From Flavobacterium succinicans (GTDB taxonomy: Bacteria > Bacteroidota > Bacteroidia > Flavobacteriales > Flavobacteriaceae), in NCBI RefSeq assembly GCF_001662485.1, contig NZ_JMTM01000015.1:1-36426 (forward strand): a DNA stretch of 36,426 nt. Reading direction: 5' to 3'. The stretch's first letter is position 1. Each line of letters starts with the position of its first letter. Below are positions 6,890-14,625 of this stretch, piece by piece. The position numbers and the translations under genes were made by a program. The notes under the pieces were generated by a model, which saw only the letters and a program-made list of their open reading frames with translations, was not told the DNA's origin and made no database searches.

Positions 6890-9800
6890 ATGAATCAATT
6901 TATACAAAATATCATTGCTTTTTCGCTTAAGAATAAAGCATTTACCTTTTTTTGGGTAGGATTATTGGCGGTTGCTGGATTTATTTCTTTCAAAAACATG
7001 TCAATCGATGCGTTTCCTGATGTGACCAATACTCAGATTATTATCATTACGCAATGGAACGGCAAAAGCGCTGAGGAAGTAGAACGGTTTGTTACTTCTC
7101 CTATAGAGCTATCGATGAATTCCGTGCAGAAAAAGACCAGTGTTCGTAGTATTACCATGTTTGGTTTATCCGTAATTAAAATCATTTTTGACGATGGTGT
7201 CGATGATCCCTTTGCTCGTCAGCAAGTAAACAATTTATTGAAAAATGTTTCTCTCCCTGAGGATGTTGAACCTGATGTGCAACCGCCGTATGGTCCAACC
7301 GGTGAAATTTTTAGATATATTGTAAAAAGTGACAGTAGAGATAGTCGAGAATTACTAACTTATCAAAACTGGGTCATTGACAAACAGCTTCGTTCCGTTC
7401 CTGGAGTAGCCGATTTAAATGTTTTTGGTGGACAAACTAAAACTTATGAAGTTGGTGTTGATCCCATAAAACTTGCCCAGTACAACATTACCCCTCTTCA
7501 GGTCTATACTGCTGTAAATTCAGGAAACTTAAATGTTGGTGGTGATATTATCGAAAAAAATGGTCAAGCTTTTGTTGTTCGTGGTGTTGGTTTACTACAA
7601 TCCATTCAAGACATTGAAAACATTATTGTTGACGATGCCAATGGAAATCCGATTCTAGTAAAAAATCTTGCTACTGTTTACGAAAGTTCTATGCCAAGAG
7701 TAGGACAAACAGGTTTAGGGAATAATGATGACGTTGTGGAAGGAATTGTAGTCATGCGTAAAGGCGAAAACCCGCAGGAAACCTTGGCATTACTAAAAGA
7801 TAAAATACAAGATTTAAACGAAAATGTCCTTCCAAAAGACATTACCATTGCAACCTTTTATGATCGTGATACGTTGATGGATTTCACCACAGCAACTGTA
7901 ATGCATAATTTATTTGAAGGAATCATTCTGGTAACTTGTGTAGTGTTTCTATTTATGGCCGACTGGAGAACGACTTTTACTGTCGCGATTATAATTCCAC
8001 TATCCTTATTATTTGCTTTTCTCTGTCTAAAAATGATGGGTATGAACGCCAACCTGCTAAGCTTGGGTGCGGTCGATTTTGGAATTATCATTGATGGTGC
8101 AGTTGTTATGGTCGAAGGATTATTTGTCGTGTTAGATCAACGAGCACATCAATTAGGTATGACCGCTTATAATAAAATTGCCAAAGGTCGTTTGATTAAA
8201 AAAACTGGAACAGAAATGGGTAAAGCTATTTTCTTTTCTAAATTAATCATAATTACTGCTTTGTTACCCCTATTTTCATTTCAGAAAGTAGAAGGAAAAA
8301 TGTTCTCTCCATTGGCCTATACTTTAGGATTTGCTTTGATAGGAGCCTTACTTTTTACCTTAACTTTAGTCCCTGTGTTATCCCACCTCCTTTTAAATAA
8401 AAATGTAAAAGAAAAAAATAATCCGTTTGTTAATTTTTGGGAGCTACTTGTTGAAAAAAGTTTTGCTTGGACCTTTAAACATAAAGTAAAAACAGTACTT
8501 GCATCCGTAGTTATGGTGGTGACTGTCTTCTTCTCTGCCCCTTTTTTAGGCACCGAATTTTTGCCACAATTAAATGAAGGCGCCTTATGGGTAACTGCAG
8601 AATTACCCATGAGTTTATCCCTTCCACAAAGTGTAAAAACGGCAGCATTGATCCGAAAGGATTTAGCCTCCTTTCCAGAAGTAAAAAATGTTCTCTCACA
8701 AACTGGAAGAAGTAACGACGGAACAGACCCCAATGGCTTTGGCTTCATTCAACTTCAGGTTGATTTAAAACCAAAAGCTGAATGGACACGAAAAATAACA
8801 ATGGACGATTTAATCAATGAAATGGATCAAAAACTTATGCTTCATCAAGGGATAACTTATAACTATTCACAACCCGTTATCGATAATGTTGCAGAATCTG
8901 TAGCAGGCTTTAAAGCTGCTAATGCTGTAAAAATTTATGGTGATGATTTAGAAAAATTAGATGAATTATCGAATGAAGTTTTAAAACAAATCAAAGATAT
9001 TCCAGGCATAAAGGATGTTGGCATTTTACGAAATGTTGGACAACCAGAAATAAGTGTGCTACTCGACAGAGATAAAATGGCGGCTTATGGAGTAACCTTA
9101 AGTGATGCGCAAGCGGTTTTGGAATTGGCTTTTGGAGGAAAAACAGCCACGCAAAAATATGAAAATGAAAAGAAATTTGATGTTAGAGTCCGTTTTTCAA
9201 AAGAATACCGCAAAGATGAAAATGATATTGCTGAACTAAAAGTGCCCACCATTAGCGGGATAAAAATACCATTAAAAGAAATCAGTGATTTAAAAACTAT
9301 TACGGGACCAGCATTTATCTACAGAGATAACACAAAACGTTTTATTGGAGTAAAGTTCTCTGTTCGTGATCGAGATCTTGGAAGCACAATTGCAGAAGCT
9401 CAGGCAAAAGTATCGCAACTAAAATTACCAACCGGCTATACCGTTGGGTGGACAGGAGAATTTGAAAATCAAGTTCGAGCAAGTGCACGTTTGGCACAAG
9501 TTGTCCCTATCAGCTTAATTGGAATATTCGTTTTATTGTTTGTCTTATTTGGAAATATCAAAGATTCCTTACTTGTTCTCGTCAATGTACCTTTTGCAAT
9601 TATTGGTGGAATTATTGCGCTACACCTTACACAAATAAACTTTGGAATTTCTGCTGGAGTTGGTTTTATTGCCTTACTGGGTATTTGCATTCAGAATGGA
9701 GTTATACTTATTTCGGAGTTTCATCATAATTTAAAAGCTAAATTATCCTTAGAAGCCTCTATTTTTTGCGGTGTAAAAGCCAGAACAAGGGCCGTAGTCA

Positions 9801-9988
9801 TGACTGCGCTTATGGCTTCAATTGGTTTACTTCCCGCAGCCATTTCTACTGGAATTGGTTCAGAATCACAAAAACCACTTGCAATTGTTATTATTGGCGG
9901 CTTACTAACCGCCACCCTTTTGACCCTCTTGGTTTTCCCAATTATTTTTTGGGTTTTTAACAGAAAAAAACATATTCCAATAGCGTAA
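6890..9988 (+). CDS. czcA: CzcA-type heavy-metal RND efflux pump
   Basis: A 1032-aa inner-membrane proton antiporter of the HME-RND group, full length, with the two-fold repeated RND layout: TM1 near residues 14-34, a large periplasmic porter domain, a cluster of TM helices at about 335-500, a second porter domain and TM helices at about 860-1025. TM4 carries Asp396-Phe-Gly-Ile-Ile-Ile-Asp402 and Glu409. The Asp, Asp, Glu spacing of 6 and 7 matches the proton-relay residues of CzcA and points to Co/Zn/Cd or Ni/Co rather than Cu/Ag. It is the last gene of the two-component/efflux cluster and ends about 95 bases before a clear terminator. It could be annotated as CusA/CzcA family; the exact substrate is inferred. 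Confidence 0.93.
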   Translation: MNQFIQNIIAFSLKNKAFTFFWVGLLAVAGFISFKNMSIDAFPDVTNTQIIIITQWNGKSAEEVERFVTSPIELSMNSVQKKTSVRSITMFGLSVIKIIFDDGVDDPFARQQVNNLLKNVSLPEDVEPDVQPPYGPTGEIFRYIVKSDSRDSRELLTYQNWVIDKQLRSVPGVADLNVFGGQTKTYEVGVDPIKLAQYNITPLQVYTAVNSGNLNVGGDIIEKNGQAFVVRGVGLLQSIQDIENIIVDDANGNPILVKNLATVYESSMPRVGQTGLGNNDDVVEGIVVMRKGENPQETLALLKDKIQDLNENVLPKDITIATFYDRDTLMDFTTATVMHNLFEGIILVTCVVFLFMADWRTTFTVAIIIPLSLLFAFLCLKMMGMNANLLSLGAVDFGIIIDGAVVMVEGLFVVLDQRAHQLGMTAYNKIAKGRLIKKTGTEMGKAIFFSKLIIITALLPLFSFQKVEGKMFSPLAYTLGFALIGALLFTLTLVPVLSHLLLNKNVKEKNNPFVNFWELLVEKSFAWTFKHKVKTVLASVVMVVTVFFSAPFLGTEFLPQLNEGALWVTAELPMSLSLPQSVKTAALIRKDLASFPEVKNVLSQTGRSNDGTDPNGFGFIQLQVDLKPKAEWTRKITMDDLINEMDQKLMLHQGITYNYSQPVIDNVAESVAGFKAANAVKIYGDDLEKLDELSNEVLKQIKDIPGIKDVGILRNVGQPEISVLLDRDKMAAYGVTLSDAQAVLELAFGGKTATQKYENEKKFDVRVRFSKEYRKDENDIAELKVPTISGIKIPLKEISDLKTITGPAFIYRDNTKRFIGVKFSVRDRDLGSTIAEAQAKVSQLKLPTGYTVGWTGEFENQVRASARLAQVVPISLIGIFVLLFVLFGNIKDSLLVLVNVPFAIIGGIIALHLTQINFGISAGVGFIALLGICIQNGVILISEFHHNLKAKLSLEASIFCGVKARTRAVVMTALMASIGLLPAAISTGIGSESQKPLAIVIIGGLLTATLLTLLVFPIIFWVFNRKKHIPIA

Positions 9989-10055
9989 AAAATATAAGAT
10001 TACCGGTGTGGTTTAGTTTTTATTTTAATTGAACTTCACCCAAAGGATAAAGATT

Positions 10056-10072
10056 ACCGAATTTTATTCGGT
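10056..10072. other. Short stem-loop after the efflux operon
   Basis: ACCGAA (10056-10061) and TTCGGT (10067-10072) form a perfect 6-bp stem with a 5-nt loop and no T-run. It precedes the real terminator and may protect the 3' end of the mRNA or be an accessory hairpin. Confidence 0.35.
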
Positions 10073-10083
10073 TTAAAGGAAAA

Positions 10084-10112
10084 GCATCATTAGTTGTAAT
10101 GGTGCTTTTTTG
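10084..10112 (+). terminator. Rho-independent terminator of the metal-efflux operon
   Basis: AGCATCATT and AATGGTGCT form a 9-bp stem (one G-U pair) around a 6-nt loop, followed by a run of six T. It lies 96 bases after the pump gene's stop and closes the cluster that begins at 2419. From here to about 10260 I see no gene or other structure. Confidence 0.88.
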
Positions 10113-10265
10113 ATTTCACCTCGTCTCCATTTAGTAACCGCTTTACTTCCCCCACTTGAATCCAACTGTTACTGAAATAGCTCTTTTAAAAAAAATTGTG
10201 TTTTCTCAGGTAGTTTTCATCGCATTCGCTTATAAATTTCCGCGTCACACACTACGACTATAGAT

Positions 10266-10396
10266 TATGTTTGCGGCTCATCGTTGTGGGCATGGATTAC
10301 TTCGTCAGTTCACTTCGTTCGTGTGCAAATCCGCGCTATCGGGGTTATGTTTACGGCTCATCGTTGTGGGCACGGATTGCAAATCCGCGCTATCGG
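10266..10396 (+). repeat. REP-like repeats, two copies in forward orientation
   Basis: Two tandem copies of a REP-like element. Copy 1 (10266-10344) has an extra segment of about 25 bases in the middle; copy 2 (10345-10396) is compact. The shared core runs from GCGGCTCATCGTTGTGGG through CGGATTGCAAATCCG to CGCTATCGG. CGGATT-GCA-AATCCG is a perfect hairpin. The same core recurs in inverted orientation at 11414-11580 and 11808-11892 and forward again at 11997-12110. The copies are not conserved protein, although an open frame passes through them. Confidence 0.85.
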
Positions 10397-10867
10397 AACA
10401 AATTTTCAAATGTATCTCCACCCCTAATGAAAAGCTATAGATATGTTGTAGATAATGGTAGATTTGTATTTGAAACAGATGAGTTAGGTAGGGTTAATAA
10501 GGCAATTATGGAAGATGTTGATTTTAGTTCAAGAGCCAGAAATAAAGACTATCAACAAGAGACTAAAACATTAAAAGATGGTTTTCCTTCTGATGCTGGA
10601 GGACATATCTTTAGAAATGAATGGGGAGGACCAAGCGAACAAATTAATTATTTTTCTCAAAATACCCCTGAAAATAGTTATGGGGAATGGTATAAAATGG
10701 AAAAAGCAGTTTCAGATTTCAAAAAAGCCAACCCAAATGTAAAGCTAAAAGCTGTAATGGAGTTTAATTTTAATGGAAGTTCCAAGAGATCAACATCAGT
10801 AGATGTAAAGATTTATAAAAATGGAAAAATAGATTTAAGTTTAACAAAAACATACGACAATCCGTAA
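10271..10867 (+). CDS. Orphan nuclease toxin module (Endonuclea_NS_2-like)
   Basis: The open frame has 198 codons, but the first roughly 45 are translated REP-like repeat. The recognisable protein starts near Met53 (ATG at 10427), which I favour as the real start. It resembles the C-terminal DNA/RNA non-specific endonuclease domain of polymorphic toxins such as YeeF: the lead-in FETDELGRVNKA, then RARNKDYQQ, the catalytic-looking DAGGHIF with His112 (numbered from 10271), EWGGPSEQINYFSQN and YGEWYKMEKAV. No carrier domain, signal peptide or sorting domain is present, so it is a detached toxin tip. The gene is very AT-rich (about 28% GC in a sampled line) compared with the efflux genes. A probable immunity gene follows 12 bases later. 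It may be silent or vestigial. Confidence 0.7.
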   Translation: MRLIVVGMDYFVSSLRSCANPRYRGYVYGSSLWARIANPRYRNKFSNVSPPLMKSYRYVVDNGRFVFETDELGRVNKAIMEDVDFSSRARNKDYQQETKTLKDGFPSDAGGHIFRNEWGGPSEQINYFSQNTPENSYGEWYKMEKAVSDFKKANPNVKLKAVMEFNFNGSSKRSTSVDVKIYKNGKIDLSLTKTYDNP

Positions 10868-10879
10868 AAAAAAAATTAG

Positions 10880-11491
10880 ATGAGAGATATTATTGAAATT
10901 ATAGTTTCACATTTAAAAGAATTTAAATGGAAACAAGCAGAGATAGTTATCCAAATTACTCCAGCATCAATTGGATATGAAACATTATTTTTTATCGATG
11001 AAAATAATAATGTAGAAGATTTTTGGATTGATTTTAAAAATATAAGAAAGCTATTTGATAGGTTAAGGAAAAATTATAATGAATCCAAAGATACAGCGGA
11101 TAAATTCAACAGGTATAAATTGATTTTAAGGAAAGATGAAACTTTTTTAGATAAATATTGGTGGGATGCCGAAGAAGACAAAAAGGATTTATTAGATGGA
11201 GCAGAAGTTTTCTATCAGTGGGTAAATGAACGCATGATGTCTATGATATTTGAATATGAAAAAGATAATGATCTTGTTCCTACTCAATACGATTCAGATG
11301 GTGATTTAGAATATTTAAGTTCATGGGATAGCGGTAAATTTACTTTCCATATTAATGAAAAAAACGAATTAGAATATAGAATAGTCCTTACTAAAGATGG
11401 AAAGGAAAGAGTTCCCGATCGCGCGGATATAGCTCTACGGAAGATAGCGCGGATTTGCAATCCGTGCCCACATAGTGCATCAACAATCTAA
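10880..11491 (+). CDS. Probable immunity protein for the adjacent nuclease (YezG-like)
   Basis: A 203-codon frame for an acidic, soluble, Trp- and Asp-rich protein with no signal peptide, so cytoplasmic. Features such as the N-terminal helix IIEIIVSHLKEFKW, the strand YETLFFIDENN with W/D-rich loops, and NRYKLILRKDETFLDKYWWDAEED recall the YezG/DUF600 immunity family that partners nuclease toxins of the YeeF type. It follows the toxin module by 12 bases, the usual toxin-immunity order. The last roughly 25 residues, from VPDRADI onward, are translated inverted REP-like repeat, so the native C-terminus has been replaced or extended. It is strongly AT-rich (10 of 60 bases are G or C in 10981-11040). 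The family call is tentative; the immunity role is inferred from position. Confidence 0.6.
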   Translation: MRDIIEIIVSHLKEFKWKQAEIVIQITPASIGYETLFFIDENNNVEDFWIDFKNIRKLFDRLRKNYNESKDTADKFNRYKLILRKDETFLDKYWWDAEEDKKDLLDGAEVFYQWVNERMMSMIFEYEKDNDLVPTQYDSDGDLEYLSSWDSGKFTFHINEKNELEYRIVLTKDGKERVPDRADIALRKIARICNPCPHSASTI

Positions 11492-11580
11492 AATAAACCT
11501 CGATAGCGCGGATTTGCACCCCCCCGATCGCGCGGATTTGCAATCCGTGCCCACAAAGTGCATCAACAATCTAAAATAAA
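11414..11580 (-). repeat. REP-like repeats, inverted copies
   Basis: Several copies or partial copies of the 10266-10396 core lie here in opposite orientation: a broken one at 11414-11428, one at 11443-11497, a short one at 11501-11519 and one at 11524-11580. The hairpin appears as CGGATTTGCAATCCG. The 11443 and 11524 copies also share the tail GCATCAACAATCTAAAATAA. That tail includes the last codons and stop of the transposase remnant at 11571, so the repeat family derives from the 3' flank of that gene. Confidence 0.85.
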
Positions 11581-11805
11581 TCCAACATCACAACCTCTAA
11601 ATCATTTTCTAAGCCTGCATAATTTCTGGCAGAACTAAAATAATAATCCTCTGGTGAGCTAACTACTTTCTCTTTTACAGGATTGTTGTGGATATAATTC
11701 ACTTTTTGTTTTATGAACCAATTGGTTTCTATTATTTCAGCGTGATAGCCGTCTTGCCACACGAGCCTGAAAGTGCGAATTGGCGAAGCATACTTTATAG
11801 CTTTG
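11571..11805 (-). pseudogene. 3' remnant of a REP-associated (Y1/IS200-like) transposase
   Basis: The leftward frame encodes about 78 residues that match the C-terminal end of REP-associated tyrosine transposases (RAYT, Transposase_17/Y1_Tnp family): LVWQDGYHAEI, then FIKQKVNYIHNNPVKEKVV, then PEDYYFSSARNYAGL, ending in an acidic tail. The open frame runs upstream to 11855, but that part is REP-like repeat rather than transposase. The N-terminal half with the HUH metal-binding motif, normally another 100 or so residues, is absent, so it cannot be active. It is bounded on both sides by inverted copies of the REP-like repeat (11524-11580 and 11808-11892), the classic arrangement for this transposase family. 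Confidence 0.8.
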
Positions 11806-11807
11806 AT

Positions 11808-11892
11808 CCCCGATCGTGCGGATATATCTATACATACGATTGCGCGGATTTGCAATCCGTGCCCACACAGTGCATCAACAATCTAAAACAAA
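11808..11892 (-). repeat. REP-like repeat, inverted copy with an internal insertion
   Basis: The core is split: CCCCGATCGTGCGGAT at 11808-11823, about 15 foreign bases, then GCGCGGATTTGCAATCCG and the GTGCCCACA segment, ending with the GCATCAACAATCTAAAA tail. The same tail is seen in the copies at 11443-11497 and 11524-11580. It has replaced the 5' half of the transposase gene. Confidence 0.8.
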
Positions 11893-11996
11893 TTGCTTTA
11901 TACTTTGTATATATCCATTTCACTTAAACTACAATAAAAGCTACAAAACAAACAAAAAAATAGCTTGTATTTCTTTGTTTTCGTGTAGATTTGCTT

Positions 11997-12110
11997 TGTG
12001 GGCATGGATTAAGTTTGCGGCTCATCGTTGTGGGCACGGATTGCAAATCCGCGCTATCGGGTTTACTTCGTCAGTTCACTTTGTTCGTGTGCAAATCCGC
12101 GCTATCGGGA
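11997..12110 (+). repeat. REP-like repeats, forward copies closing the accessory patch
   Basis: A partial copy begins GTGGGCATGGATT (from about 11999), followed by a full copy with GCGGCTCATCGTTGTGGG and CGGATTGCAAATCCG ending near 12061, then a second half-copy GTGCAAATCCGCGCTATCGG ending at 12108. The layout of extra bases (TTACTTCGTCAGTTCACTT) is the same as in copy 1 at 10266-10344, so these are duplications of one another. I see no gene from 12111 to 12221. Confidence 0.82.
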
Positions 12111-12221
12111 AAGCGGGGTCAGGAGACTTCGCATAGATTTTTTTTTTATGTCCGAGCAGTCGAATTAAACTAACTTTGATTTTTTGCTAAAGAGTGGCTA
12201 GAAGTTCAATCCTCTACAATC

Positions 12222-13559
12222 CTAACCTTTGGAATACCATTGCCCAATTTGTGAGCCAATATTGGTACCAAAATTACTAGCACCAGCACTACTCCCTGGT
12301 GGTGGTGGCTGTTGGGGATAATAATCTCCTTTATCATTCATAAAAATAAGTTGCTTATCAGGTAAGTTTTGATACATCACTACAAAAGAAGAGCCACCAT
12401 AATGAAACATTCCCATTTCTTCTCCTTTTTTAACAACAGCCCCCTTTTTCATTTTCTCATCAAAGGTTACAGTAGAAACTTCACTCATGCCCAAAGGAAT
12501 ACAGCATACTTTACCGTAGTCAGGCGTTTCAAAAACAATTAGTCCACGAGCATTAGCTTCGGCTAAATAAGGAGTCGAGGCGGTTGTTGCCCCTCCAAAA
12601 TCAGGCAAAACCAATTTACTAAAAAAGCAACCAGGAATTACCAAAGGATCAAAGAGCACTTTCCCATTTACGGGTACCCACCAACGATGGAAATTATAAG
12701 GATTTAAGTAGGTTTGAAAAACATATCCACCTTCAAACATATCGGCTAATTGATATTGTTTTATAATTTTATCTTGCTCAGGATCTGAAGAACTAAAAAT
12801 ATCGTCTAACGAATACGGCATTCCTTTGAGCCAAAAGACATCTTTCTTTTTTACTTGTGGTTGCCAACAAAACAAGGAGCCGTCATTAGGACATACCACA
12901 ACCTGATTGGAATCTGGTCCAGCAATTGGTCTGGATTTTTGAGGATCTTTAAAGTTTCTAGTAAAAAAAGCGTCCCATGATTTCCAATAAGGCAAGGTTT
13001 CAGCATCTTTTGCCCAAAGCGGATAATCATATTGTTTTTTGGCTGTTTCCGATAGCCATTGTTCCCCTTCTTTCGCAAAAATCCAATTGGACGAAGGAGA
13101 TTCAAGATAAATCGCCCACTCGTCTAAAATAGCTTTCATTTTCTCATTAAACATAGGTAATCTAAACAAGGTACTTCCCCCTAAAGTTGCATCAATTCCT
13201 ACAACAAATGCTGAAAAAGGTAAACCAACCAAATCATTATTTATAAAATGTGGCGCAAGAGTAAGAATGGTATTGAATCCATTGAGCAATACTTCTAAAT
13301 CAGGTATTCTGTGAATGGGTGCTTCCTGAGTGGATTCATGAGCATATATAATATTGCTATTCTCTTTGAAAGCATTATTGGCCAAATATAATAATACATT
13401 ATCCCCTTCTATCAATTCTTTGAGCGCTTGCACAGTAGGCGATAATGTTTTAGGTTCTGCAACTAATATCATTTCAAAAAAAGCCCTGAAAGAAGCGCTT
13501 GACGGATTGGGAATCCAACCACTTTGCATGGTAAATGGAGTTAAGTCGTTGTTTATCAT
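12222..13559 (-). CDS. Phosphatidylserine decarboxylase-like enzyme with PSDC N-terminal domain
   Basis: A 445-aa protein. The N-terminal part (about 20-150) resembles the PSDC associated domain found ahead of fungal-type and PsiD-like decarboxylases. The C-terminal half (about 195-410) is the pyruvoyl-dependent phosphatidylserine decarboxylase fold. His291 in YNFHRWWVPVNGKV corresponds to the conserved histidine of the DYHRFHSP motif. FHYGGSSF contains the self-cleavage site, expected between Gly389 and Ser390, which would leave a pyruvoyl group on the small chain. The site reads GGSS rather than bacterial LGST. The tail is proline-rich (QQPPPPG) and then Gly/Ser-rich. No signal peptide or clear membrane helix is seen. 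The substrate may be phosphatidylserine or a free amino acid. It stands alone, convergent with the accessory patch. Confidence 0.85.
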   Translation of the reverse strand: MINNDLTPFTMQSGWIPNPSSASFRAFFEMILVAEPKTLSPTVQALKELIEGDNVLLYLANNAFKENSNIIYAHESTQEAPIHRIPDLEVLLNGFNTILTLAPHFINNDLVGLPFSAFVVGIDATLGGSTLFRLPMFNEKMKAILDEWAIYLESPSSNWIFAKEGEQWLSETAKKQYDYPLWAKDAETLPYWKSWDAFFTRNFKDPQKSRPIAGPDSNQVVVCPNDGSLFCWQPQVKKKDVFWLKGMPYSLDDIFSSSDPEQDKIIKQYQLADMFEGGYVFQTYLNPYNFHRWWVPVNGKVLFDPLVIPGCFFSKLVLPDFGGATTASTPYLAEANARGLIVFETPDYGKVCCIPLGMSEVSTVTFDEKMKKGAVVKKGEEMGMFHYGGSSFVVMYQNLPDKQLIFMNDKGDYYPQQPPPPGSSAGASNFGTNIGSQIGQWYSKG

Positions 13560-13986
13560 TGTTTTTTATTTATTTTGTTTTTCCTACTCTATAGACTTTT
13601 CGGAATCCGCAGTTGCTATAATGGGTTTTATTCATAAAGCACATAGTAAAATAAACCCTCAAAACATTAAGTAATAAATTAGTAGGCTATATTGAGGCTT
13701 TATTGTGTCAAAAAATAGCACACTAAAAGGACTAGCTTCAGTTTAGTTCTTTGCTTAAAATTAAATTATATTTTTAAAGAAATTTTTTGTTATGACACAA
13801 AGAGTCGTTTTGGTGTTATGAAACCCCTATTGCAATGATTATATTCTGTACCTACACAGTAATCAACAATTAAAAAATTCCAACATTACACGGAGTGCCT
13901 TTTAAATACTTTGTGGTGTAGTTACAAGCATGCTAAAAATCTAAAATACAGTAAATTAAAAAACAACTGTTGAAATAAAGATATAC
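13560..13986. other. Non-coding stretch, no feature recognised
   Basis: This AT-rich interval upstream of the decarboxylase start has no credible gene; the short frame entering it at 13354-13674 is a shadow of the decarboxylase gene. I looked for a minus-strand TAnnTTTG promoter for the decarboxylase and found none convincing. No stable hairpin stands out. Confidence 0.6.
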
Positions 13987-14247
13987 AATAATTTACCCGT
14001 TGGGTGAAATTGTTTTTTACCACACTTCGATACCTCAGTGCAGGCTAGAATCATAGAACTTGCTGTATTTAAGAGAAATTAATAGACGTTTTACTATTCA
14101 CATAGTTCATCTATTGTAAAAAATAGTGCTATTTCTGTTTGTTTCTATGTTCAAATGCTATTAATCTATGGCTATAGCCTGCACTGAGGTATCGAAGTGT
14201 GGTAAGGTTATTATTTTTTTTGAATTTCTCCCAACGGGTAATAATTT
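13987..14247. mobile_element. MITE-like element with 8-bp target duplication
   Basis: A 245-bp non-coding element at 13995-14239 has terminal inverted repeats beginning ACCCGTTGGG and ending CCCAACGGGT; the match extends to about 17 bases with one mismatch (GGGTGAAATT versus GGGAGAAATT). It is flanked exactly by the 8-bp direct repeat AATAATTT at 13987-13994 and 14240-14247, the hallmark of transposition. Inside is a second, perfect 30-bp inverted repeat (14018-14047 and 14175-14204), so the whole element could fold into a long hairpin. It encodes no transposase and must have been moved in trans. I cannot assign the parent IS family. Confidence 0.85.
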
Positions 14248-14377
14248 CAAAATACTTATGAAGTTTTTTAAGTAGACATTCATTAAATTCAATTTAGAAG
14301 TTTTTTACTCATAAAGCCATACGTGCTTTATTCAAAATGTTATTTTACTTCCACAATAACATTGAATTCTAAAATAG

Positions 14378-14494
14378 CCTCTTTTTATTTTAGATCAAGT
14401 ATATCAAATGCTACTTTTTTAAAACATGAAGAATAACTTCTAAATTCCTCTTTTTAAACCTTCTAAAAAAAATACAACCACCTCTTTTTAAACC
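14378..14494. repeat. Four boxes with 33-36-bp spacing upstream of the surface operon
   Basis: CCTCTTTTTAAACC occurs exactly at 14447-14460 and 14481-14494. Related boxes are CCTCTTTTTA at 14378-14387 and CTACTTTTTTAAAAC at 14411-14425. Steps are 33, 36 and 34 bases. The sequence between boxes is only loosely similar. The last box ends about 130 bases before the promoter at 14626, so these may be iterated regulator sites, or a decayed tandem repeat. Confidence 0.5.
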
Positions 14495-14625
14495 ACATAC
14501 CTATATTAATTACAATTGAACAAGTATAAATTAAATCACCAAAAAGTACTATTTATTCATAAAGAACATCATTTTTTTTTAGCGCATAAAGCACTTTTAT
14601 TTGTTAAAAAACTAACAAAACAACA

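Noticed and set aside
8317..8748. Minus-strand frame of 143 codons within the pump gene
   Set aside because: It lies wholly antisense to a well-supported RND transporter, has a low-complexity composition and no recognisable domain.
11825..11835. One exact copy of the tandem-array variant unit TATCTATACAT inside a REP-like copy
   Set aside because: An 11-base AT-rich match can arise by chance in a window this size, and there is no further similarity to the array at 1-154.
10266..12110. CRISPR array from the recurring repeats
   Set aside because: Copies vary in length and orientation, spacing is irregular, there are no uniform spacers or cas genes, and the pattern fits REP-like elements with a Y1 transposase.
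11688..12173. Overlapping plus-strand frames of 60-106 codons
   Set aside because: They are translated REP-like repeats and antisense transposase remnant; the peptides repeat words such as LRLIVVGTDCKSALSG because the DNA repeats, not because a protein is conserved.
13354..13674. Plus-strand frame of 106 codons over the decarboxylase start
   Set aside because: It is mostly antisense to the decarboxylase gene, has no domain and no promoter, and is a shadow frame.
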